The notes: generated by a model from the letters alone, not told the origin. A DNA stretch of 64,000 nucleotides from JAXLWB01 sp046328715 (GCA_046328715.1 JAXLWB010000015.1:139126-203125); one strand, 5' to 3'. Shown: positions 43,341 to 52,720, numbered from the stretch's first letter. Program-made: numbers and translations.

Positions 43341-43366
43341 TCATTTTTAATTTACATGGTAACGAG

Positions 43367-45727
43367 CTAGCGCCTTACAAAAGGCAGATAGATCTTGAGT
43401 TGGCTCACGTTGGGCAGCACGGCGAAGGTGCGCACAACGGGCAAAGCTAGATTGGTCGCTTCATTGCCTGCCTGGGTCGCCTTTATAGAACAGTTTCCAG
43501 CGCTGCGCAGCGTGACCACGTTCCCGATCACAGTACAAACGCCAGGGGTCGCGCTCGTAAAGGTCACCGTCAGGCCTGATGTTGCAGAGGCAGTGATTAC
43601 AACCTGCACCTCGCTCAATCGTTGGTTAGGGATCGCAGCAAAGGTAATCGCTTGATCGGCCTTGACAATGGGTGTGAACTCGTAGGCACCGATCTCGCTC
43701 TGCGTTCCCTGTGGGCGGCTGACACCGTCCTTATCGATCAGGGGCGGCTCGCCGTTGCCCTGATCGATGGCATCGGACTGGGCAGTAAGATGGTAGTCGC
43801 CTTGAGCGGCATCGACATAGGCGGCACTGCCACGCAATGCTGTGTCGGTTGTTAGAAACTTGCCGCGCAAGGCAGTCTCAACGTTGTCGTCTACCAGCAC
43901 GTTTTGCAGCACAAGCTCCGTATCGTTGGTCCCGGCCTTGGTTTCGATAGCCGTTGAATTGCCGCTGATCAGTGTGTTGCTGAGCAGAATCGAAACTTGT
44001 ACTCCGCCGCTGCGAATGGCCGACCCTGCCTCTTCGATGGTACGGTAATTATCCGCCAGCGTGACATAGTTCATTGAGAGCGTGTTGGTGATGCCAAAAC
44101 CAGCTTCGACCCACACTGCATCCCCCCGTTCGCCAGAGTTGCCACTCATCACGACGTTGACCAGTTTCAACGTGCCGTTATTTAGCTCAACGCCGCCGCC
44201 GCGACTTGGGCTATTCATCGTGGCTGTCTCTACCCTGGCTGCCCGATTGTTGCGAATTTCACTTTGCGAGACGGTTGCCGTGCCACCATTTAACCGCAGA
44301 AAAATGCCGCCACCGCCTGAACTAAAGTCATTGCCAGCCGTATTGCCATCGACAACTACATTGTGCATCTCAACATTGAGCGATGAGCGGCCAACGGCCT
44401 GCAAACTCATGGCACCACCGCTTGCGGCAAAGCTGGCGGTCGTGGCAGTATTGCTATAGAAGGTCACGTTGCTGATTACTAGGCTGGTTGGTGCCCCAAA
44501 GGTATTCCCCATCTCAGCCTCTAGCCCGCCACCGTAGCCGCTATCGAAGGTACTGGCGATGTTATTTTCGATGCGCAGATTGACCAACGTGGCACTCCAC
44601 ACCTGATTGACCGTACCAATAAAGATACCACCGCCGTAATTGGGTATGTTATGGAAACCTTTTGTAGCGTCGCCATTGCGCACGATAAAGCCATCCACTT
44701 TCACGTTGTCGGCATTGATGGTCAACGGGCGAAAGTTGTGCTGCCCATCGAGAATCGTCTGGTTGACCTGCCAGTTGGGTGTATCCCAGTTGTCTGGCGA
44801 GAAACCACCGGTCATGGTAATCGTCCGCATAATCTGGATAAATTCGGGGTAAATCCCGGCTGCTACCCGAATTTCGCCCCCGTCCGCTACCTGCACGTTG
44901 GCATAGAGAATCGTTTGGCAGGGAGCGTTCCTATCCTCACAAGCCCCAGCATCGTTGCCCGTAGGTGCGACATAGACCACGGGCGAGGTCGCATCTTGGG
45001 TTGCGGCCTGCAGTGGCCTAAACGTAAAGATAGCCCACAGCGCAACGAACGCAATCAGAAAGGGAACGGTCATTCCCTGCCATCGAGCCTGGCTCGGTTT
45101 TAGCGCTGGTTCGTCAAATGTAACCAGCGCCTGGTTCAGATCAAATTCTTCACTTGTCTCATAGCGATAACCACTGCCCTTGATGAGGCGCAGAACCCGA
45201 TAGTTTGTCGGATCGAATAGGACACGTAGATGTTTGATTTGGTTGTTCTGAGCATGTTGATGAAGCTGCTGCCAGAGCATTCGCCCCAATCCCTGCCCTT
45301 GAAAGTGATCTTCTACCAAAATACCGACTTCGGCAGTTGCGTCTGGGGTATCAATTTCATGGATGTAACATGCCAGGCCGACAATCCGTTCAGCGCCGAG
45401 ATGGGTTGTCGCTACCAATGCCACACCCCGGGTTGGAGTTATGTCACAAAGCGCACTCAGTTCGTCCAATGTTGGAATTCTGTACTGCAAGTAACGATAA
45501 TAAACACTTTCCAGAGAAAGTCGTTGGTGCATTTGCTCGATCAGCAAAAGATCATCAGGCCGGATCGGGCGTATGTTGATTGGGTTGCCATCCTGTATTG
45601 GGAATAGATTCATCGTTGTTGCTTGCGAAACTGACCGGCCTTGATCGTTCGGGTACTCATTCAGATTGAAGGGCTGTGTTTTTTCTTGGGTCTGATTTGC
45701 CCAAGGCAAGCGTTGTAGCTCTGTCAT
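43367..45727 (-). CDS. GNAT acetyltransferase - transmembrane - secreted beta-helix fusion
   Basis: 786 residues in one uninterrupted frame. Residues ~48-200 are a GNAT domain (INIRPIRPDDLLLIEQMH, AEVGILVEDHFQGQGLGRML for acetyl-CoA, GSGYRYE). A single hydrophobic helix (about 222-240, VPFLIAFVALWAIF) follows, then an exported right-handed parallel beta-helix (from YVAPTGNDAGACEDRNAPC, with GGGIF and NNIA-type turns, SEIGAYEF), a C-terminal beta-sandwich (FAAIPNQRLSEVQVVITASA) and the tail IYLPFVRR. The GNAT would stay in the cytoplasm and the beta-helix outside. Each part is common; the combination is not. A start at residue 39 is possible. Confidence 0.9.
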   Translation of the reverse strand: MTELQRLPWANQTQEKTQPFNLNEYPNDQGRSVSQATTMNLFPIQDGNPINIRPIRPDDLLLIEQMHQRLSLESVYYRYLQYRIPTLDELSALCDITPTRGVALVATTHLGAERIVGLACYIHEIDTPDATAEVGILVEDHFQGQGLGRMLWQQLHQHAQNNQIKHLRVLFDPTNYRVLRLIKGSGYRYETSEEFDLNQALVTFDEPALKPSQARWQGMTVPFLIAFVALWAIFTFRPLQAATQDATSPVVYVAPTGNDAGACEDRNAPCQTILYANVQVADGGEIRVAAGIYPEFIQIMRTITMTGGFSPDNWDTPNWQVNQTILDGQHNFRPLTINADNVKVDGFIVRNGDATKGFHNIPNYGGGIFIGTVNQVWSATLVNLRIENNIASTFDSGYGGGLEAEMGNTFGAPTSLVISNVTFYSNTATTASFAASGGAMSLQAVGRSSLNVEMHNVVVDGNTAGNDFSSGGGGIFLRLNGGTATVSQSEIRNNRAARVETATMNSPSRGGGVELNNGTLKLVNVVMSGNSGERGDAVWVEAGFGITNTLSMNYVTLADNYRTIEEAGSAIRSGGVQVSILLSNTLISGNSTAIETKAGTNDTELVLQNVLVDDNVETALRGKFLTTDTALRGSAAYVDAAQGDYHLTAQSDAIDQGNGEPPLIDKDGVSRPQGTQSEIGAYEFTPIVKADQAITFAAIPNQRLSEVQVVITASATSGLTVTFTSATPGVCTVIGNVVTLRSAGNCSIKATQAGNEATNLALPVVRTFAVLPNVSQLKIYLPFVRR

Positions 45728-45758
45728 AGGATTTTCTCATCGGGTAGAAACCAACCTA

Positions 45759-46397
45759 TTACTTGGACTTCTTGTAGAAGTAGTAATCGGCTGTATAAGG
45801 CACATACGCCTTCGTGCCAACGTCGCTGGGTGCAGCACAGCCGGTTGCGGGTGCTACACCACCGCTGGTATTCAGGCGTTGGATAAAGGTCGTCTTGGAC
45901 AAAGTGTCGCCATCGCCTGAACCGCTCTTTGCACCAACCGCAGTAACCAGTAGCCAGGGAATGGAATTGGGAGCGACATAGGCGGGATCGGAGGAGCTAT
46001 TGCCTGGTGCAACCATTCCCCAAACCATGCTGCTGTCTTTAGAGTGCTGCCAGGTTGCTCGCACGGTGCCGCCTTCAGCCGGGTTGGGGCTAAAGTAATG
46101 GGTAATGATCTGCTTTTGCTCCTTGAACAACGTTGCCTGCGGTGTAAAAAGAACAAACTTTATGCTGCCGTCGGCTGGCAGACAGATGTAGTCCTGGGTA
46201 CCGGTCGCATGACCAACCAGAAAGAGCTTGTTGCCCGCTGGCACTTGAATGTTTGTTGGCACCGATGGAGGAACGAGATCGTCAGCGCGAGTTGGCATTC
46301 GCAGCGATAGTAGAAAGGCAAGCGCAAAGAGCGTGGCACCTACAAAATTGAGTGAGGTTTTCGCAAACGAATTTTGATCTGTTACGTTGTAGTTCAT
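45759..46397 (-). CDS. DUF3455 exported protein
   Basis: 212 residues; AAGGAG 6 nt before ATG. Hydrophobic signal segment (about 17-34, cleavage near PTRA), then the DUF3455 pattern: VPSVPTNIQVPAGNKLFLVGHATGTQDYICLP (conserved Cys), WQHSKDSSMVWGMV, IPWLLVTAVGAKSGSG, FIQRLNTSGGVAPATGCA and VPYTADYYFYKK. Uncharacterised envelope protein family. On the same strand as the fusion gene that follows and the rhodanese gene before it. Confidence 0.9.
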   Translation of the reverse strand: MNYNVTDQNSFAKTSLNFVGATLFALAFLLSLRMPTRADDLVPPSVPTNIQVPAGNKLFLVGHATGTQDYICLPADGSIKFVLFTPQATLFKEQKQIITHYFSPNPAEGGTVRATWQHSKDSSMVWGMVAPGNSSSDPAYVAPNSIPWLLVTAVGAKSGSGDGDTLSKTTFIQRLNTSGGVAPATGCAAPSDVGTKAYVPYTADYYFYKKSK

Positions 46398-46444
46398 AAG
46401 GTTCTCCTTAGCTTAGTTTTTCTCAGATGGGTTGATAAACAGAT

Positions 46445-46843
46445 TTAGATCACTTTTGTACTCTGATAAGGATCGAGCGTGTATCCAGCCTCTTTCCACG
46501 CTTTGAGCCCGCCCGCCAGTTGTACAACGTTGGGGAGGCCCATTTCCATAGCCCGCTGTACCGCCATCGCCGAGCGGATACCGCTGGCGCAGTAGAAGAC
46601 AAACTGTTTGTTCATGCTAAATATCGAGTTGTGATAGGGGCTGTCCGGGTCGATGACGAGTTCCAACATGCCACGTCGCACATGAATGGCACCGGGTATG
46701 ATGCCTGTGTGCGCCAATTCCATCTCGCCCCGCAGATCAACAAAGATCACATCAGGGTTATCGATCTGAGCAACTGCCTTCGCGATAGAGATGGTCTTGA
46801 TGACACGATTAGCCTCTGCCAACAACTCCTTATACCCTTTCAT
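46445..46843 (-). CDS. Rhodanese-domain protein
   Basis: 132 residues; GGGGAGG upstream of ATG. Single rhodanese domain with DVIFVDLRGEMELAHTGIIPGAIHV and the active-site loop YCASGIRSA (catalytic Cys), then LAGGLKAWKEAGY. Would carry persulfide sulfur; role may be thiosulfate or cyanide detoxification or sulfur relay. No signal peptide. First of a minus-strand set divergent from LuxR-type regulator 2. Confidence 0.93.
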   Translation of the reverse strand: MKGYKELLAEANRVIKTISIAKAVAQIDNPDVIFVDLRGEMELAHTGIIPGAIHVRRGMLELVIDPDSPYHNSIFSMNKQFVFYCASGIRSAMAVQRAMEMGLPNVVQLAGGLKAWKEAGYTLDPYQSTKVI

Positions 46844-46933
46844 TCATTCACCTCCCCTAGAATGCTTCGTCGATTCCCTATGCCTAATAGCTTCAATTAC
46901 TGCCTGACCCAGAGTAACAGATGGCTGGGATGG

Positions 46934-46974
46934 TTGTCACCACACGATAGAGTGGTAATGGGATGGCGCGGGTG
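46934..46974 (+). promoter_or_regulatory. S-box copy 2, upstream of LuxR-type regulator 2
   Basis: TTGTCACCACACGATAGAGT..., left half CACCA intact, right half TGGTA, then GGATGG. Ends 122 bp before the regulator ATG; also between it and the divergent rhodanese gene. Confidence 0.6.
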
Positions 46975-47044
46975 GGGTGTTCGTGGTGCTATTAGGGTTT
47001 GTAAGCTTTGGAAAGAGAATGTTTATTTTTTGCTGGTGCCCAGA

Positions 47045-47050
47045 TATAAT
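47045..47050 (+). promoter_or_regulatory. -10 box of LuxR-type regulator 2
   Basis: TATAAT, 46 bp before the ATG; the -35 region at 47022 (TTTATT) is poor, which fits an activator-dependent promoter with the S-box further upstream. Confidence 0.45.
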
Positions 47051-47095
47051 GGGTTTGCAAATGACGCGTACATGCATGGCGAGGACGAATAGAGC

Positions 47096-49657
47096 ATGAA
47101 TGAACCACTTTCGGAACGTGAAATTGAAATTCTGCGCTTGGCAGCAGAAGGTTACGCCAATGGTGAAATTGCCAACCGCTTATCGCTCTCCCTCAACACG
47201 GTCAAATGGTATAACGGCCAAATCTATTCGAAGCTTGCAGTCGAAAATCGCACGCAGGCAGTGCAGCGCGTCCAGGCATTGGGGCTGTTGAATGACAAAC
47301 AGTCGCCAACCCAATCAGCAATGGCGGTCTCGCGCCTGCCCAGCCCACTCACAACCTTTGTTGGTCGCCGCAACGAAATCGATTCAGTCAAACAACTGCT
47401 AAAACAGCATCGCCTGGTCACATTGACCGGTGCTGGTGGCAGTGGCAAAACTCGTTTAGCACTGCGTGTGGCAGAGGAGATGAGTGGACTCTTTCGCGAT
47501 GGAATTTACTTTGTTGATCTGGCAGCGATCAGCGAAGCATCCCTGGTCATCAATACCATCGCTCACGTTCTGGGGGTGGTGGATGCGCTGGGTACTCCGC
47601 TGCTAACATCCATTCAATCAGCACTCCACAACAAGCAGCTTCTGCTCTTGCTCGACAATTTCGAGCATGTGATTGAAGCCGCCAAGGTGGTGACTGATCT
47701 GCTGGCGACCACCCACCAACTGACCATCCTTGCCACCAGTCGCGAAGTATTGGCCTTGTATGGCGAGCAAGAATTTGCCGTTCCGCCATTGCAACTGCCA
47801 GACATGGAATGGTTTGCCTCTTCTCATCTGCCGCCCACCGATTTGTTGCGGAGCGAGGCCATGCAACTTTTCGAGCGTTGTGCGCAGGCGGTTGCACCGG
47901 CTTTCCGCATTACCGCAGAGAATGCGCTAGCAGTCGCCAGCCTTTGCCTGCGCTTGGACGGTTTGCCTTTAGCGATTGAACTGGCGGCGGCGTACAGCAA
48001 GTTGTTTACGCCGCAATCCATGTTGACCCAACTCGATTCGCTCTGGCTGGAGATGAAACTGCCGTCGCGCAACCTGCCCGCCCGCCAACAAACCTTACGT
48101 AATACCATCGAGTGGAGCTATCGTTTTCTCAACGAGGAGGAGCGCACGCTCTTTGCCCAATTGGCGATCTTTCGCGATGGCTGCACCTGGGAGTCGATTG
48201 CGGCCATCTGCACCAGCACCAATCCTATCGCACTGCTCGAACCACTCAACGGGCTGGTCAACAAGAGTTTGCTTTGGCGGCGCGAAACAGCAGGCAATCA
48301 GCCGCGCTTTGGTATGTTGGAGACTATTCACCAATATGCGCTGACGTGCCTGGAAGCACGAAGTGAGATCGAGGCGCTGCAAGCGCGCCATGCCAACTAC
48401 TTTCTGGGATTGGCGGAGCAAGCAGCCCCGCATTTGATCGGCGCGCAGCAACAATCCTGGTTGCTGCGCTTAGAGCTCGAACATGCCAATCTGCGAGCAG
48501 CGTTGAGCTATCTACTGGCCAATGGCAATGCCGAGAAAGCATTGCGCCTCGTCGCAGCGTTACATCGCTTTTGGGAATACCGTGGTTATATTGGTGAAGG
48601 GCGCAACTGGCTACAGCAGGCGTTGACCAAACGCGAGCAAGTGAATCTGTGCATCATTGCGAACGCCCTAAATGCGGCAGGCGGGCTCGCCTATCGACAA
48701 GGAGATCTTGACCAAGCACGCGCCCATTTTGGCGAGAGTTTACATTTGTTTGAGCAAGCCGAGGAGAAAAGTGGCATAGCAGATACGTTGCAATTCCTGG
48801 CAACGATTGACAACAACCAAGGCAACTATGCCATAGCTCAGCAACTGCTGGAACGCAGCCTGCGCCTTTCGCGTGAGTTGAATTACGAACATGGCATTGC
48901 TGCCGCCCTGACTGGGCTAGGCGGGATGGCCTGGGATCTGGATCGCTTCGCCGAAGCGCGTGAATATTATCGCGAGAGTCTTGACATCCTGCTTCGGCTG
49001 GGCCACTCGGCCAGTATTGCCTCGACTTCTTTGAATGTGGGCAATGTGGAGCGCATGTTGGGAAACTTAGATGCCGCCCGCACCTATTTCGAAAGAGCCT
49101 TGGAGATCGCGCAGAGTTTGCAACATCCCGGGCTCACAGGTGCCTCATTCAAGAATCTCGGCATGCTGGCGTTTAACCAACAGGATTACCCTCAAGCACG
49201 CGCCTATGGTGAAGAGGCGCTGCGCATTTTTCGCGACGTAGGTGACAAATCACATATTGCCTTTGCCCTTTCCAACTTGGGTGCGGCAGCGGTCAAATTT
49301 CAAGAGCATGGCCAGGCTTTGGCTTATTGGAGCGAGGGTTTGCAAATCATGGTTGAAGTTGGATACAAATGGCCGACCTTTGAAGCGCTGGAAGACATCG
49401 GTGTACTCTTAGCCCAAGTGGGTCAGCACATCGAATCGGCAACGCGCCTATTGGCTGCGACCGAGCGCCTGCGCCAGGAGGCGGATATCCCCATTGCCCC
49501 GTACCAAAAAGAAAAATATAGTGGTGCGCTCACAGCGTTACGTCAACAACTTGGTGACGCTACGTTTGCAAAATTGTGGGAAGAAGGGAAAACCTCCTCA
49601 TTGGCACAGATAGTTGCCGAGGTGACGAGGCTTTCCCTGAAGGATGAAGCTTCATGA
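47096..49657 (+). CDS. LuxR-HTH/NB-ARC/TPR transcriptional regulator 2
   Basis: 853 residues, longest of the three paralogs. N-terminal HTH (LSEREIEILRLAAEGYANGE, IANRLSLSLNTVKWYNGQIY), NB-ARC with P-loop LTGAGGSGKTRLAL, LLLLDNFEHVI, LATSREVLALYGEQE and GLPLAIELAAAYSK, then an extended TPR array (LDQARAHFGESLHLFEQA, ARTYFERALEIAQSL, DYPQARAYGEEALRIF). It has about two to three more TPR units than the paralogs, suggesting a different ligand. Its 3' end overlaps the convergent LmbE gene by 6 nt. Confidence 0.94.
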   Translation: MNEPLSEREIEILRLAAEGYANGEIANRLSLSLNTVKWYNGQIYSKLAVENRTQAVQRVQALGLLNDKQSPTQSAMAVSRLPSPLTTFVGRRNEIDSVKQLLKQHRLVTLTGAGGSGKTRLALRVAEEMSGLFRDGIYFVDLAAISEASLVINTIAHVLGVVDALGTPLLTSIQSALHNKQLLLLLDNFEHVIEAAKVVTDLLATTHQLTILATSREVLALYGEQEFAVPPLQLPDMEWFASSHLPPTDLLRSEAMQLFERCAQAVAPAFRITAENALAVASLCLRLDGLPLAIELAAAYSKLFTPQSMLTQLDSLWLEMKLPSRNLPARQQTLRNTIEWSYRFLNEEERTLFAQLAIFRDGCTWESIAAICTSTNPIALLEPLNGLVNKSLLWRRETAGNQPRFGMLETIHQYALTCLEARSEIEALQARHANYFLGLAEQAAPHLIGAQQQSWLLRLELEHANLRAALSYLLANGNAEKALRLVAALHRFWEYRGYIGEGRNWLQQALTKREQVNLCIIANALNAAGGLAYRQGDLDQARAHFGESLHLFEQAEEKSGIADTLQFLATIDNNQGNYAIAQQLLERSLRLSRELNYEHGIAAALTGLGGMAWDLDRFAEAREYYRESLDILLRLGHSASIASTSLNVGNVERMLGNLDAARTYFERALEIAQSLQHPGLTGASFKNLGMLAFNQQDYPQARAYGEEALRIFRDVGDKSHIAFALSNLGAAAVKFQEHGQALAYWSEGLQIMVEVGYKWPTFEALEDIGVLLAQVGQHIESATRLLAATERLRQEADIPIAPYQKEKYSGALTALRQQLGDATFAKLWEEGKTSSLAQIVAEVTRLSLKDEAS

Positions 49658-50578
49658 TCGAACGCTGGAGGCAAACACTGCGGGCCGAAACACTTCGCTC
49701 AACCCATTCAGCGTAAAGAGCGAGTTCATATCCACCGTGGCCGCAATACCCATAAAGAGATCGTTCTCCGCTTCCCGCCCACCGTTCACTAAACTGAGCG
49801 CACGGTAAAAGTTCTGGCTACCCCACAGCGTACGCTGCTCCTCACTAGACAAAGCAGCAAACCGCTCATATGCGCCCAATTGCGACCGGTGGCTATCCAC
49901 CGCAGCCTGCACTTGTTGCCAATAGGGCGTGGCGTCGATGCGCGTTGTGATAGCCCATTCATGCCAGGGAGTGGCGCTTCGCTTTACATCATCAATCGTC
50001 ATCCCCAGATCGCCAAAGACTTGCTGATAAATGGCTGCTTCGGCAAGACCCCAGGCTCGATAGTAGAGCTTGCTCACCTGATGCGCGGCTTGTCTCTGAC
50101 TGTCCATATAATTCGGATTGGCCGCAGCCATCACTGCCGCAGTGCTAAACTGGCAAATGGCAATATGGTCAGGATGGCCGTAAATGCCAAAAGGATCAAA
50201 GGTGAGCACGACTTGCGGGCGAACTCGGCGCAGATGGCCGACGAGCAGGTTGATGATCTCACTCGGCTCGGCCCGATCTAGATCACCATCCATGTAATCG
50301 AGTAAGGTTGTTTCCTTCACCCCCAAAATTTCTGCGGAGGCATATAATTCATCTTTGCGGATGCGTCCCAGAGCCTCGGCCCCTGGATACTCTTCGGGGT
50401 TGCCCAGCCAGCCACGTTGCCCGCTCGTGGCGGTGATTAGGTAGGTGGCGACACCTTGATGGGCGTAGTGTGCCAACATTCCACCAAAGCCCAGCGCCTC
50501 GTCGTCGGGGTGGGCCAGGATGCACATCAGTCGGTGAGTATCTTGATTGTTTCGTTTACCTGTGTTCATAATCTTCAC
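49652..50578 (-). CDS. LmbE/PIG-L family deacetylase
   Basis: 308 residues from a GTG start with AAGGA 6 nt upstream (the ATG three codons later is the alternative). Zinc motif AHPDDEALGFGG (residues 22-33) and GHPDHIAICQFS, with the YMDGDLDRAEPSEI region. The family removes acetyl groups from N-acetylglucosamine-type substrates (for example MshB, BshB in thiol biosynthesis). Substrate here unknown. Convergent with LuxR-type regulator 2. Confidence 0.93.
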   Translation of the reverse strand: MKIMNTGKRNNQDTHRLMCILAHPDDEALGFGGMLAHYAHQGVATYLITATSGQRGWLGNPEEYPGAEALGRIRKDELYASAEILGVKETTLLDYMDGDLDRAEPSEIINLLVGHLRRVRPQVVLTFDPFGIYGHPDHIAICQFSTAAVMAAANPNYMDSQRQAAHQVSKLYYRAWGLAEAAIYQQVFGDLGMTIDDVKRSATPWHEWAITTRIDATPYWQQVQAAVDSHRSQLGAYERFAALSSEEQRTLWGSQNFYRALSLVNGGREAENDLFMGIAATVDMNSLFTLNGLSEVFRPAVFASSVRS

Positions 50579-50597
50579 GCTAATTCCTTCTCGCTTA

Positions 50598-50828
50598 CTA
50601 GTTATGCGCCGCCAGCATCCAACGCGTGGAGCGAGCTACATTTCGACCGCACTGTTCCATACTCCTCACCAACCAGTCAGCCAGATATAATCCTTGGTTA
50701 ATCCACTCTTCTATGGCAGATGGTCGGGACTTTTGGGCGGCACGCAGAGCGCGTTGCAAATCCTTGACGCTTACCTGGCGTTCGTAATCTTCTGAAAGAT
50801 AGCGAGCGCGTTCCATATTGAATAACAT
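50598..50828 (-). CDS. Small hypothetical protein
   Basis: 76 residues from MLFNMERARYLSEDYERQVS, AAGGA about 9 nt upstream. Charged helical N-terminus, then LQRALRAAQKSRPSAIEEWINQGLYLADWLVRSMEQCGR in pieces suggesting an amphipathic helix. Lies 20 nt before the LmbE gene and directly after an R2 repeat. No family recognised. Its first 30 residues loosely resemble those of the 67-residue protein at 56442. Confidence 0.6.
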   Translation of the reverse strand: MLFNMERARYLSEDYERQVSVKDLQRALRAAQKSRPSAIEEWINQGLYLADWLVRSMEQCGRNVARSTRWMLAAHN

Positions 50829-50842
50829 GAGTCCGTTTCCTT

Positions 50843-50985
50843 GTAACCCCACCCTAGCCCGCCCCGAAGCAGGGAAGGAACTGTCAAAGGTAGGGTTGTG
50901 TCCGGAGGACAGAAGAGAAAGCGAATCTGCCCCTTTACAGTTTCCTCCCTAATCTGGGGCGGGCTAGAGTGAGGTTTGTAGTTAC
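50843..50985. mobile_element. Palindromic element, family R2 copy 2
   Basis: Arms GTAACCCCACCCTAGCCCGC (50843-) and GCGGGCTAGAGTGAGGTTTG (50960-) with matching ACTGT / ACAGT inner parts; centre contains CCGGAGGACAGAAGAGAAAG. The clearest long dyad of the three R2 copies. Located between the small-protein gene and the decarboxylase gene. Confidence 0.78.
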
Positions 50986-51031
50986 GAGCCGAAAAACATT
51001 CACCCATCTAAATTCGGGTGTCCCTATGGGA

Positions 51032-52609
51032 CTACGCAACTTGAGGCTGCAAGAGATTCATTCTCAGCTTTTGCGGTAGATTGAAGCGAGACAAAGTCTG
51101 CGGGCGGATTTCAGCATCGACCTGGCGGCCCACACGAATCACCAGTTCAGGCAAGGCTTCCACATCAGCCAGGGTCGTACGAAAGTTGACGATACAGGCA
51201 CGCAAGAGATATTTGCCATCGACCAACGCATTGGAGACAAACGCCTCGCCGCCCTTTTGTAGCCGATTCAGAATTTCGCCGTTCAGTTGGTTCAGATACG
51301 GCTCCACCAACGCAGGATCATCGGGCAGCTCGGTTGGCACATAGCGAAAGGTCGTGATGCTCAGGCTTTGCGTCACCGCCTGCAATTCCGGATGCAACCC
51401 CATCGCACTGTACATTGCCTGTGAAAGTGCAATGTCGTCCCCGATCATCTGGACATACCCTTCTCGCCCAACCTGGCGCAGGGCCAACCAAACCTTGAGC
51501 GCACGGAAGCCACGTGAATTCTGCATCCCAAACTCGTGATAGTTGATCGGCGGGTCGTCCTGGCTGCCACCAAAGTTGTAATAAGTTGGGTGATGACTAA
51601 AGGTTGCTTGCAGATGTTGTGGATCGCGCACCAAGACACAACCTGCCTCTAAGGGGCTGTAGAGCCACTTGTGCGGATCGAGCGCAATCGAATCCGCCTC
51701 GCGCAGCCCAAGCAGATCAGGCGATGCGCCGGGCAAGGCCGCCGCAGGTGCACCATAGGCACCATCGACATGGAACCACAGGTTATAGGCGCGACAGACA
51801 GCGGCAATTTGGGGCAGAGGATCCACCGCCCCGGTTGCAGTTGTACCAGCAGCACCAACGACCAGGAAAGGCAGATGTCCTGCAGCAAGATCGGCCTTGA
51901 TCTGCGCTTCCAAAGCTGCAACATCGATTTGCTGGCGGTCGTTAGTGGCAATCCAACGAACCGCGTTGGCACCTAAGCCATAGAGGTCGGCGGCTTTGTC
52001 GATCCAGGTATGAGTATCTTTGGAGACGTAGGCGACCAACTGTTGCTGGCTACCAACTAACCCATCCTTCTTGAGATCCCAGGTTGCTTTGGCCTGGCGT
52101 GCTGCCAGAAAGCCAACGAAGTTCGCCATGTTGCCGCCACTGACCAACAGGCCGCCACAATGGCGAGGATAGCCGATCAAATCGGCGATCCAGCGGATGG
52201 TCTGCGCTTCGATCTCGGTGGCCATTGGTGAGAGCACGGCGGCTCCAACATTCGGATTGACTGCCGCAGCCAGGAAATCACCCAACACGCCGATCGGTGC
52301 CGCGGCAGCGGTGATGTAGCCCCAGAAACGGGGATGACCGTTCAAGAGCGAGTGATCGAAGAGTAAATCTGTCGTTTCTGCCAACAGCCGTTTGGGGGAA
52401 GTGCCTCGCTCGGGCAGGACGTGCTGACGCAGCAATTGGCGGATGGCTTGTGGCGATTCCCCGGTCGTCACGGGCCGCTGAGAGATGCCGCCCAAAAAGT
52501 CGGCGATTTCGTCGACCAATTCATGGCCAAGCTGACGAAAATGATCGGCACTCATTTCCAGCGCTGCTTCTCGGTGACGGAGACTGAGGGTTTGATCGAT
52601 AAATTTCAT
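51032..52609 (-). CDS. PLP-dependent group II amino-acid decarboxylase
   Basis: 525 residues from MKFIDQTLSLRHREAALEMS with AAGGA 6 nt upstream; the longer frame is not supported. Group II decarboxylase marks: GHPRFWGYITAAAAPIGVL, GLLVSGGNMANFVGFLAARQ, HTWIDKAADLYGLG, FHVDGAYGAPAAAL, and the PLP lysine in SIALDPHKWLYSPLEAGCV. The family (DDC, TDC, glutamate and related) decarboxylates aromatic or acidic amino acids to amines. Substrate not deducible by eye. An S-box lies 199 bp upstream. Confidence 0.95.
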   Translation of the reverse strand: MKFIDQTLSLRHREAALEMSADHFRQLGHELVDEIADFLGGISQRPVTTGESPQAIRQLLRQHVLPERGTSPKRLLAETTDLLFDHSLLNGHPRFWGYITAAAAPIGVLGDFLAAAVNPNVGAAVLSPMATEIEAQTIRWIADLIGYPRHCGGLLVSGGNMANFVGFLAARQAKATWDLKKDGLVGSQQQLVAYVSKDTHTWIDKAADLYGLGANAVRWIATNDRQQIDVAALEAQIKADLAAGHLPFLVVGAAGTTATGAVDPLPQIAAVCRAYNLWFHVDGAYGAPAAALPGASPDLLGLREADSIALDPHKWLYSPLEAGCVLVRDPQHLQATFSHHPTYYNFGGSQDDPPINYHEFGMQNSRGFRALKVWLALRQVGREGYVQMIGDDIALSQAMYSAMGLHPELQAVTQSLSITTFRYVPTELPDDPALVEPYLNQLNGEILNRLQKGGEAFVSNALVDGKYLLRACIVNFRTTLADVEALPELVIRVGRQVDAEIRPQTLSRFNLPQKLRMNLLQPQVA

Positions 52610-52653
52610 GGTTGTTCCTTTTGTTCCTAAAAATAGCCAGTGGGAGAGTAATT

Positions 52654-52720
52654 CAGTGGTACAGTAGGACAGTGGCCAAGCACCCCATTTATACTGTCCT
52701 ACTGACATATCGTGCTACTG
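52654..52720. repeat. Word-type hairpin (CAGTGGTACAGTAGGACAGT)
   Basis: Left arm pairs with ACTGTCCTACTG (52693-52704) plus GTGCTACTG, an imperfect dyad. Upstream of the decarboxylase start. Confidence 0.5.
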
